Source of the DNA: Lachnospiraceae bacterium UBA3273
Lineage (GTDB): Bacteria > Bacillota > Clostridia > Lachnospirales > Lachnospiraceae
Assembly (NCBI GenBank): GCA_002362385.1
Contig: DEUB01000048.1
Span: 1 to 24,277 of the forward strand
Direction: 5' to 3'
DNA: 24,277 nt
Of this stretch, positions 1 through 6,167 are shown one piece after another. The notes under the pieces were generated by a model that searched no databases, was not told where the DNA came from, and was given only the letters and a program-made list of their open reading frames with translations. Every line of letters begins with the position of its first letter. The first letter of the stretch is position 1. The position numbers and the translations under genes were made by a program.

Positions 1-171
1 ATTACAGTTTGCGGAAACTCAAGGTAATCTCAAATAAATTTGTACGGTCAAATTTATGAAAAGTGCTTGAAAAGTGTGTTTATATCGTATACCATTTGAG
101 TATATGGTGTCCGGACCGCCCATACGCGGCATCCGGCGCATTTTACCCGAATTTAGGAGGAAGATAAAATT
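1..171 (+). promoter_or_regulatory. Leader and probable promoter of the purine module
   Basis: No gene is visible here. Seen: a perfect 9-bp inverted repeat (ATAAATTTG at 34-42, CAAATTTAT at 49-57) lies just upstream of a possible sigma-A promoter, TTGAAA (67-72), 17 bp, TACCAT (90-95), whose -10 is poor. Downstream, 89-95 can pair with 104-110, and CCGGA (111-115) with TCCGG (132-136), so the leader RNA may fold twice before the ribosome site AGGAGGA (155-161). The inverted repeat is placed where an operator could act. I looked for purine, ZTP and tetrahydrofolate riboswitch cores and did not recognise one. Function is inferred. Confidence 0.35.
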
Positions 172-885
172 ATGAACATGTTATCACTGGAAAACGAGTT
201 AAAGGCCAACGCCTATCCCGGACGCGGCATCGTCATCGGCAAATCCCCTGACGGATCAAAAGCCGTATGCGCTTATTTCATCATGGGACGCAGCACGAAC
301 AGCCGGAACCGCATTTTTGTAGAGGACGGCGCAGGGATCCGCACACAGGCATTTGACCCTTCCAAGTTAGAAGACCCCAGCCTGATCATTTACGCTCCCG
401 TCAGAGTCTTAGGCAACAAAACGATCGTTACCAACGGAGACCAGACCGATACCATTTATGAAGGGATGGACAAGCAGCTTACCTTTGAACAGTCTTTAAG
501 ATGCCGTGAATTCGAACCGGACGGCCCCAACTACACACCTCGTATTTCCGGTATTATGCATATGGAAAACGGCGGCTACAATTACGCCATGTCTATTTTA
601 AAAAGCAATAACGGCAATCCCGACGCCTGCAACCGCTATACCTTCGCTTATGAAAATCCCGTTCCGGGAGAGGGCCATTTCATCCACACCTATATGCATG
701 ACGGCGATCCCCTTCCCAGTTTCGAGGGCGAACCCAAATTAGTGAAAATGTATGACGACATTGAAAGCTTTACGGATATGCTCTGGAACAGCTTAAATGA
801 AGATAACAAGGTTTCCCTTTTTGTCCGCTACATCGATATTCAGACAGGAAAGACCGAAACCAAAATTGTTAATAAAAATAAATAA
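172..885 (+). CDS. purO: IMP cyclohydrolase, PurO-like family
   Basis: This 237-residue soluble protein resembles the PurO-type IMP cyclohydrolase family, which closes FAICAR to IMP in the last step of de novo purine synthesis. Recognition rests on the whole-sequence pattern: an early NAYPGRGIVIG segment, then YFIMGRSTNSRNR near residues 36-48, and a central RISGI. It is not the cyclohydrolase domain of bifunctional PurH. The start is ATG 172, with AGGAGGA 10 nt upstream; ATG 178 is a weaker alternative. It is followed 60 nt later by the AICAR transformylase gene on the same strand, so the pair supplies both final steps. The family assignment is fairly secure; enzymatic activity is inferred from family and neighbour. 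Confidence 0.88.
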   Translation: MNMLSLENELKANAYPGRGIVIGKSPDGSKAVCAYFIMGRSTNSRNRIFVEDGAGIRTQAFDPSKLEDPSLIIYAPVRVLGNKTIVTNGDQTDTIYEGMDKQLTFEQSLRCREFEPDGPNYTPRISGIMHMENGGYNYAMSILKSNNGNPDACNRYTFAYENPVPGEGHFIHTYMHDGDPLPSFEGEPKLVKMYDDIESFTDMLWNSLNEDNKVSLFVRYIDIQTGKTETKIVNKNK

Positions 886-945
886 CCTGCCACAAGAGGA
901 GTATTCGGCAGACAACAATTACACCAACGATCAGGAGGAAAGATC

Positions 946-2124
946 ATGAATGAGATCCAGTTAAAATACGGATGTAACCCCAACCAGAAGCCTTCCCGCA
1001 TCTTTATGGCGGACGGCGGCGAACTCCCCGTTACCGTATTAAACGGCAGACCGGGATATATCAACTTTTTAGATGCTTTTAACGGCTGGCAGCTTGTAAA
1101 GGAATTAAAGGAAGCAACAGGACTTCCCGCTGCCACTTCTTTTAAACACGTATCTCCCGCAGGGGCTGCCGTAGGGCTTCCCTTGGACGATACCCTCGCC
1201 AAAATCTACTGGGTGGATGATCTTGGCGAATTATCTCCTTTAGCATGCGCTTACGCAAGGGCGAGAGGCGCGGACCGCATGTCCTCCTTCGGGGACTTCA
1301 TCGCTTTATCCGATACCTGCGACGCCGATACGGCAAAGCTCATCAAACGCGAGGTTTCCGACGGCGTTATCGCTCCCGGCTTTACAAAAGAAGCCCTTTC
1401 CATTTTAAAGGAAAAGAAAAAAGGCAATTACAATGTGATCCAGATCGACGCCGACTATGTGCCTGCTGCCATTGAGCAAAAACAGGTATACGGCATAACC
1501 TTTGAGCAGGGACGCAACGAGCTGGACGTAAACGGCGATCTGCTGTCCAACATCGTGACGGAAAACAAAGAAATTCCCGCATCCGCTCTCATTGACATGA
1601 AGATCGCTTTGATTACCTTAAAATACACCCAGTCCAATTCCGTCTGCTATGTAAAAGGCGGACAGGCAATCGGCATCGGCGCCGGCCAGCAGTCCCGCAT
1701 CCACTGTACCCGTCTTGCGGGACAGAAAGCCGACAACTGGTTTTTACGCCAGTCCCCCCAGGTCATGGGCCTGCAGTTCGTTGACAAGTTAGGCCGCGCT
1801 GACAGGGATAACGCCATCGACGTTTACATGGGCGACGAATATATGGACGTTTTAGCCGACGGCGTATGGGAAAAGACCTTTAAGGTAAAACCGCCCGTCT
1901 TTACGGCAGAAGAAAAGAAAGCATGGCTTGCGAAAAATCAGGATGTGACCTTGGGCTCCGATGCATTCTTCCCCTTCTCAGACAATATTGAAAGAGCACA
2001 TAAGAGCGGGGTTAAGTATATTGCCCAGCCCGGCGGCTCAGTCAGGGATGATGTAGTCATTGAATGCTGTGATAAATACGGAATGGTCATGGCGTTTACG
2101 GGGATTCGGTTGTTCCATCATTAA
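946..2124 (+). CDS. purH: AICAR transformylase (stand-alone PurH formyltransferase domain)
   Basis: This 392-residue protein corresponds to the formyltransferase half of PurH only. It transfers a formyl group from 10-formyl-tetrahydrofolate to AICAR, giving FAICAR. The family's catalytic Lys-His pair is visible as FKHVSPAG (K67, H68). Other conserved blocks are LKYGCNPNQ at the N-terminus, AIGIGAGQQSRIHCTRLAG around 240-260, and the C-terminal FTGIRLFHH. The cyclohydrolase (MGS-like) domain of bifunctional PurH (about 510-530 residues) is absent; the preceding gene replaces it. The start ATG 946 has AGGAGGA 6 nt upstream. No convincing simple terminator follows, but a long inverted-repeat element begins 15 bp after the stop and may end transcription. 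Confidence 0.92.
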   Translation: MNEIQLKYGCNPNQKPSRIFMADGGELPVTVLNGRPGYINFLDAFNGWQLVKELKEATGLPAATSFKHVSPAGAAVGLPLDDTLAKIYWVDDLGELSPLACAYARARGADRMSSFGDFIALSDTCDADTAKLIKREVSDGVIAPGFTKEALSILKEKKKGNYNVIQIDADYVPAAIEQKQVYGITFEQGRNELDVNGDLLSNIVTENKEIPASALIDMKIALITLKYTQSNSVCYVKGGQAIGIGAGQQSRIHCTRLAGQKADNWFLRQSPQVMGLQFVDKLGRADRDNAIDVYMGDEYMDVLADGVWEKTFKVKPPVFTAEEKKAWLAKNQDVTLGSDAFFPFSDNIERAHKSGVKYIAQPGGSVRDDVVIECCDKYGMVMAFTGIRLFHH

Positions 2125-2139
2125 TTTGGGGGGTATAAG

Positions 2140-2355
2140 GAAAAAGTAAAGAGCATAAAAATCGGGACGCAGGGAGAAAAAATATATTTATTTCAGGGAC
2201 ACGCTTGTGCTCTTTAGAGTACTTGTGCTCTACAAAAGCGTAGCGGCACATAAATCTGCAAAATACGCAGATTAAGTGCCGACGCATTTGTAATGGTCCC
2301 TTCAAAAAACATATTTTTCTCCCTGCGTCCCGATTTTTATGCTCTTTACTTTTTC
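2140..2355. repeat. 216-bp element with 42-bp perfect inverted arms (MITE-like)
   Basis: Seen directly: 2140-2181 is the exact reverse complement of 2314-2355 (42 bp). The 132-bp middle is itself structured. TACAAA (2231-2236) pairs with TTTGTA (2287-2292), GCG (2238-2240) with CGC (2283-2285), CGGCAC (2244-2249) with GTGCCG (2276-2281), and AATCTGC with GCAGATT around a 7-nt AAAATAC loop. CTTGTGCTCT occurs twice as a direct repeat (2204-2213, 2222-2231). No transposase or clear target duplication is seen. It could be a miniature transposable element, a dispersed palindromic repeat, or an unusually long terminator for purH. A 69-codon minus-strand reading frame covers it (2096-2305) but looks fortuitous. 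Confidence 0.75.
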
Positions 2356-2387
2356 TGCGTAGTTTTTTGCTCTTGCGGCAATACAGC

Positions 2388-2415
2388 TTGGAATTTTTTC
2401 AAAAATAAGTATAAT
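2388..2415 (+). promoter_or_regulatory. Putative sigma-A promoter of the AraC-family regulator
   Basis: TTGGAA (2388-2393), a 16-bp spacer and a perfect TATAAT (2410-2415) precede the regulator by about 120 bp. The -10 is ideal; the -35 matches TTGACA at 4 of 6 positions. Transcription would begin near 2422, inside the left arm of the inverted repeat described next. A second, weaker -10-like TAAAAT lies at 2500-2505. Confidence 0.45.
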
Positions 2416-2419
2416 CTGT

Positions 2420-2498
2420 CAAATCTTTTCCCCGTCAGGGTCTGTATGTTTCTATCCATATAGAACTCAAAATAAGAAGAAGGAGCGGAAAAGATTTG
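2420..2498 (+). promoter_or_regulatory. Split 12-bp inverted repeat, candidate operator of the AraC-family gene
   Basis: CAAATCTTTTCC (2420-2431) and GGAAAAGATTTG (2487-2498) are perfect reverse complements separated by 55 bp. They lie between the putative start of transcription and the regulator's start codon. The geometry would suit two operator half-sites bridged by a regulator (DNA loop) or a stem in the 5' untranslated RNA. Binding by the neighbouring regulator is inference only. Confidence 0.4.
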
Positions 2499-2534
2499 CT
2501 AAAATAGTATGAAGCGGACGGAAGGGAAGGAAAC

Positions 2535-3398
2535 ATGGAGTGGAATGAAAAACTACAAGTAATTATTGATTATGTCGAAGATCATTTACAAAGAAAGGAA
2601 GAATTGATCGACACGGAAGAGGTTTCAAAAATAGCGGAATGTTCTTATGGCTTTTTTCAAAAGGTATTTTCATACATGAACGGTATGAGCTTTGCCGAAT
2701 ATATCCGCTCACGAAAACTAACCTTAGCCGGTTATGATTTGAAAAGCACTGATTTAAAAGTGATCGATATAAGCTACAAATACGGTTATGATTCTCCTAC
2801 ATCATTTACAAAAGCATTTCAGCTTTTTCACGGAGTATCTCCAAGAGAAGCGCGAAATCAAAATGTTGTTTTAAAAGTCGTTCCGAAAATGCAGATATCA
2901 GAACGTCACAAATATTCGTGGAGGCTTGAACAAAAAGACGGCTTTCGGTTAGTGGGAAAGAGTTTCAGTGTGTCTTGCGAAAATAATCTCCACTTCAAGA
3001 AAATACCGGAATTTTGGAATGAATGCCAACGTAACGGTATATTTGCAAAACTGATTTCAATGGATACCGCTGATTCCAAAGGGTTATTTGGACTATTTGG
3101 CACTTATGATGAACAATTAAATGAAATTGAATATTCTATCATGGTAATATCCGATCAGGAACCGCCGCAGGGTTTTACCCGGATCAATGTTCCAAACGCC
3201 ACATGGGCAGTTTTTGACTGCAGAGGTCCCGTTCCCCAGGCAATACAGAAAGGCTGGCAATATCTTAATGAGGAATGGCTTGTTAAATATCCGTTTCAAC
3301 ATGCGGAGTGCCCGGAAATAGAATGGTACAGCAACGGAAATGTATATGACAGCAGCTATTTGAGTCAAATATGGATACCGGTTAAAGAGGAGGAATAG
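2535..3398 (+). CDS. AraC-family regulator with GyrI-like effector-binding domain
   Basis: This 287-residue protein has two parts. Residues 1-110 form a typical AraC DNA-binding domain with two helix-turn-helix motifs (about 28-47 and 76-97); the second is followed by KYGYDSPTSFTKAF and FHGVSPREAR, family hallmarks. Residues from about 134 to 285 resemble the GyrI-like ligand-binding domain (DGFRLVGKSF, then a C-terminal segment ending QIWIPVKEE). Such proteins sense small hydrophobic or cationic molecules and often activate efflux or detoxification genes; here the ligand is unknown. The start ATG 2535 follows an AGGGAAGG purine tract. The next gene begins 3 nt after its stop, so they are co-transcribed. 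Its codons are more AT-rich than those of the purine and dcw genes, which may indicate transfer. Confidence 0.9.
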   Translation: MEWNEKLQVIIDYVEDHLQRKEELIDTEEVSKIAECSYGFFQKVFSYMNGMSFAEYIRSRKLTLAGYDLKSTDLKVIDISYKYGYDSPTSFTKAFQLFHGVSPREARNQNVVLKVVPKMQISERHKYSWRLEQKDGFRLVGKSFSVSCENNLHFKKIPEFWNECQRNGIFAKLISMDTADSKGLFGLFGTYDEQLNEIEYSIMVISDQEPPQGFTRINVPNATWAVFDCRGPVPQAIQKGWQYLNEEWLVKYPFQHAECPEIEWYSNGNVYDSSYLSQIWIPVKEEE

Positions 3399-3401
3399 AA
3401 A

Positions 3402-3866
3402 ATGGTACATTTAGTTTATTGCGATAACGCAGGCAAAAAAGGCAGCAAAGTATTAGATAAAATTTTAGCAGGAACTAAGACAATGGTCGTGCGCGGAGCA
3501 GCAGGAAGAAAAATCCCCCACAGCAGGGTCTTTGAAGGGGAACGTCTTTATTTCATAGAAAAAGGAAGCGCTGAGATAACCGCGACAGCCATTGTTAAAG
3601 AAGTGCAGAACTATGTGAAACTGGATGATGAAGGAATTACAAAAATCCTTGCGGATCATCAGAGTAAATTAAACTTATCAGATAAGCAAAAAGCTCGCTG
3701 GCATAAAAAGTGCCTATGCTTAGTGGAGTTTGAAAATGTCGAGGAAATATCTCCCCTTGCCTTTGAACATCAGGGAAATATGGACGATTGGCTCATTTTA
3801 GAAAAAATTGAAGATGTCATTGTAGGCACAAGTATTCCATACAACTACAATAACTCTAGATTTTGA
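3402..3866 (+). CDS. Conserved small protein, probable ASCH/PUA-like fold
   Basis: This 154-residue protein has no signal peptide or membrane segment. The pattern ILAGTKTMVVRG (residues 22-33), then FEGERLYFIEKGSAEITATAIVKEV, resembles the beta-barrel of ASCH/PUA-like domains, where a Gly-x-Lys-Thr and a later Arg shape a nucleic-acid-binding cleft. That fold assignment is inference from pattern. GAGGAGG (3387-3393) lies 8 nt before ATG 3402 and inside the end of the regulator gene, giving tight coupling. The gene converges on sigG with only 3 bp between stop codons. ASCH proteins are linked to RNA binding or modified-base hydrolysis, but no specific reaction can be assigned here. Confidence 0.7.
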   Translation: MVHLVYCDNAGKKGSKVLDKILAGTKTMVVRGAAGRKIPHSRVFEGERLYFIEKGSAEITATAIVKEVQNYVKLDDEGITKILADHQSKLNLSDKQKARWHKKCLCLVEFENVEEISPLAFEHQGNMDDWLILEKIEDVIVGTSIPYNYNNSRF

Positions 3867-3869
3867 ACC

Positions 3870-4649
3870 CTACCCCGCCAGATAATTCCGCATAACCTTC
3901 AACGCATTTTTCTCCAGCCTTGAGACCTGCGCCTGGGAAATACCGATAATCTCCGACACCTCCATCTGCGTCTTCCCTTCAAAAAACCGCAGCGTAATGA
4001 TCTCATGCTCCCTTTCGTTAAGCTTCTTCATAGCCTCCGAAAGGGAAATATGCTCCACCCAGTTCTCCTCTTTATTCTTCTTATCCGACACCTGGTCCAT
4101 AACATAAAGAGTATCTCCGCCGTCCGTATAAATAGGTTCATAAAGACTCATAGGATTCTGGATAGCGTCCAGGGCATAAACGATATCCTCCTTGGCAATT
4201 CCGATCTCTGCGGAAATTTCTTCTATGGTAGGCTCCTTCAAATTGTTTCTGGTCATGGTCTCCTTTGCATAGATCGCTTTATAAGCGGTATCCTTTAAAC
4301 TCCTCGATACCCTGATGGAATTATTGTCCCGAAGAAACCTTCTGATCTCGCCCACGATCATCGGTACGGCATAGGTACTGAATTTTACCCCCAGCTCGGA
4401 ATTGAAGTTATCAATGGCTTTAATGAGCCCCACGCAGCCTATCTGGAACAGATCGTCCACATTCTCATTGCTTGAGGAAAATCTCTTGATCACGCTTAAT
4501 ACCAGCCGTAAATTCCCCTCTATATAGGTCTCCCTGGCTTCCTTGTCTCCCTCCGCTATACGCACAAACAAAGCTTCCTTTTCCGCATTTTTCAGAAGAG
4601 GAAGCTTTGCCGTATTTACCCCGCATATTTCTACTTTTCCCTGTGCCAT
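3870..4649 (-). CDS. sigG: Forespore-specific sporulation sigma factor SigG
   Basis: This 259-residue sigma-70-family factor directs late forespore transcription after engulfment. The N-terminal KVEICGVNT (5-13) is the characteristic SigG motif, a segment implicated in anti-sigma control. Region 2 spans about 40-110 (NLRLVLSVIKRF, DLFQIGCVGLIKAIDNF, VKFSTYAVPMIVGEIRRFLRD in part). Region 4 spans 205-255, with the recognition helix in GISQAQVSRLEK. Length matches Bacillus SigG (260). There is no pro-sequence, as expected. The start ATG 4649 has AGGAGGA at 4663-4657. A possible forespore promoter lies upstream. It is separated from sigE by two non-sporulation genes, and converges with the ASCH-like gene without room for a terminator. 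Confidence 0.96.
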   Translation of the reverse strand: MAQGKVEICGVNTAKLPLLKNAEKEALFVRIAEGDKEARETYIEGNLRLVLSVIKRFSSSNENVDDLFQIGCVGLIKAIDNFNSELGVKFSTYAVPMIVGEIRRFLRDNNSIRVSRSLKDTAYKAIYAKETMTRNNLKEPTIEEISAEIGIAKEDIVYALDAIQNPMSLYEPIYTDGGDTLYVMDQVSDKKNKEENWVEHISLSEAMKKLNEREHEIITLRFFEGKTQMEVSEIIGISQAQVSRLEKNALKVMRNYLAG

Positions 4650-4685
4650 TTCCTTGTCCTCCTGGTAGAATTTTCATCTACTAAA

Positions 4686-4714
4686 AAGGATGCACAGATT
4701 CCGAAAATTTATAC
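4686..4714 (-). promoter_or_regulatory. Putative forespore (SigG/SigF-type) promoter of sigG
   Basis: On the minus strand GTATA (4714-4710) is followed after 17 bp by CATCCTT (4692-4686). Against the SigG consensus as I recall it (GHATR, 17-18 bp, CATNHTA) this is 5 of 5 and 6 of 7. Transcription would start about 30 nt before ATG 4649. SigG is known to activate its own gene, and SigF recognises related -35 elements. The match is short, so this is a candidate only. Confidence 0.42.
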
Positions 4715-4739
4715 TGCATGAATTGCAATTTATGGCTCT

Positions 4740-4758
4740 ATAAAATAAATTATTTTAT
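4740..4758. repeat. AT-rich palindrome upstream of sigG
   Basis: ATAAAATAA (4740-4748) and TTATTTTAT (4750-4758) are perfect reverse complements around a single base. The element lies 26 bp upstream of the putative sigG -35. It could be a protein-binding site, but in AT-rich intergenic DNA a chance origin is plausible. Confidence 0.3.
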
Positions 4759-4841
4759 CAAACTTTTCTACTTAAGAAATTACATCTCAATTCCGTTACC
4801 GATTGCGAAAATCTCCTTATAGCTTTTCTTTTTTGAAATAC

Positions 4842-4874
4842 AAAACGGCACAGAAAATCACTTCCCTGCACCGT
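4842..4874 (-). terminator. Rho-independent terminator of the lipoprotein gene
   Basis: Read on the minus strand, ACGGTGCAG (4874-4866) pairs with CTGTGCCGT (4853-4845) around a 12-nt loop, using two G-U pairs, and is followed by TTTTG. Pairing is complete only on the minus strand, which fits termination 45 bp after the lipoprotein stop. Confidence 0.7.
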
Positions 4875-4919
4875 CTTTTGCCTATTTATCTATCCATTTC
4901 ACAAATATAGGGCACTATT

Positions 4920-6083
4920 CTATCTCACTTCCATAGAAGAATAAATACTATCCACCAACTCAACCAGCTCGCTTTCGTCAGCACCACTCTCTACGGTTAC
5001 GCCGCCTATCCCATAAATCTTATCCCCCCGGCAAATATAATATATATACATTTCTGTCCCACTCCCGGCGAAATCTTTTATATGGGCCGTAAAAACAAAT
5101 CCTTTATCCGTCATACCCATCATATTGGTCTCTACATCCAGACCATTATACTGCTGACGTAATTGTTCCTCAAACAATTCCCCGAATATCTGCTGCTCTC
5201 CTTTACTTAAGCTACCCAATTGAGCGCTGTCCCCAACAGCATCCTGAGTGATCGTACAGAGCAGTTGGCTTTGCTCCATGCTGTTACCGTTTAAACCATA
5301 AAACGTTCCTCCCGGAACCAGATTGCTGTATACCGTGTTCTTCTCCCAGCCTTCGGGAATGTAAATATAGAAAGCCCCGAAAGGTATAGTATTCCCGCTC
5401 ATCCTTGCAAGCTCATCCTCACTGGGATTATACCCATCGATTTTAGCCTGCAGAAACCCGCCTTCATAAACAAAATCCGTTTGGAAATATTTTCCCAGTT
5501 CTTCAATAACCGCGCCTGTCTGTTCGGTTTCCGAATCCGAATCTACTCTGAGCACAACCTTAAAAAGCCTGCCATCCTCTAATTCCACCAGATAGTAATT
5601 AAACCATTGCCCTAAATAATCTTTCTTTTCATCATCATAGACCAGATAGGATACTTCCGCCTTTACGGCATTGTCCGTCAGGGATTCCACCTCAGAAATT
5701 TCCAAGTCCGCGTAATCCTTTCTGTAGTTAACGCTGTATTCGGAATCCAGCATATATTGAAGTTTCTGTTTCAGCGCTTTATTGGCATTTTCCTCCGAAA
5801 GCATGGGATTCAGATTGATCGTAGCCTCCACGCCTTCCTTTTTGCTGATAATACAGGTTCCGCCTACATAAGCGCTTTCATCCGCCGGCAGATAGAGCAC
5901 GGATGGCGTCTCCCCTTCCAGGGTATATGCGCTCAAATGAGCAAATCCTTCATAACCGCTTACGTCAACGCCTAAAACCGGCTGTTCCGTTACCAAAACG
6001 GTTTCTTCCTTTTTTCCCTGGCAGCCCCAGAGCGATAATACCGTCATCCCCAAAACTGCCGCTGTCTTTAATCTTTTCTTCAT
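4920..6083 (-). CDS. Predicted lipoprotein of unknown function
   Basis: This 387-residue protein begins with a lipoprotein signal: positive MKKRLK, a hydrophobic stretch, then LSLWGC with the lipidated cysteine at residue 21. Trp at -2 is unusual for a lipobox but the overall shape is clear. The mature protein is acidic and soluble-looking, without further membrane segments, so it should sit on the outer face of the membrane. I do not recognise a domain. The repeated DSDSE, GGTFYGLN and VTVESGADESEL segments are not diagnostic. The start ATG 6083 has GAGGG about 7 nt upstream. It has its own promoter (6136-6165) and terminator (4842-4874), so it is a single-gene unit. Lgt, which lipidates such proteins, is encoded at 21614-22558, but that link is only generic. 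Confidence 0.85.
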   Translation of the reverse strand: MKKRLKTAAVLGMTVLSLWGCQGKKEETVLVTEQPVLGVDVSGYEGFAHLSAYTLEGETPSVLYLPADESAYVGGTCIISKKEGVEATINLNPMLSEENANKALKQKLQYMLDSEYSVNYRKDYADLEISEVESLTDNAVKAEVSYLVYDDEKKDYLGQWFNYYLVELEDGRLFKVVLRVDSDSETEQTGAVIEELGKYFQTDFVYEGGFLQAKIDGYNPSEDELARMSGNTIPFGAFYIYIPEGWEKNTVYSNLVPGGTFYGLNGNSMEQSQLLCTITQDAVGDSAQLGSLSKGEQQIFGELFEEQLRQQYNGLDVETNMMGMTDKGFVFTAHIKDFAGSGTEMYIYYICRGDKIYGIGGVTVESGADESELVELVDSIYSSMEVR

Positions 6084-6135
6084 CCTTTTCCCTCACAGAA
6101 TTTGTATTAAACCGGGAACTATCCCAATTATCCTT

Positions 6136-6165
6136 ATTATCCATGAAATACCCACTCTATGTCAA
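6136..6165 (-). promoter_or_regulatory. Sigma-A promoter of the lipoprotein gene
   Basis: On the minus strand a perfect TTGACA (6165-6160) is followed after 18 bp by GATAAT (6141-6136, 5 of 6 against TATAAT). It begins 3 bp beyond the stop codon of the chemotaxis gene and gives a leader of about 45 nt to ATG 6083. Confidence 0.6.
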
Positions 6166-6167
6166 TA

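Noticed and set aside
61..171. ZTP, purine or tetrahydrofolate riboswitch before the purine genes
   Set aside because: The leader shows hairpins, but none of the conserved core sequences of these classes as I know them.
2096..2305. 69-codon minus-strand frame inside the inverted-repeat element
   Set aside because: It overlaps the end of purH, is rich in Cys, Phe and Arg as read-through of structured repeats often is, and lacks a ribosome site.
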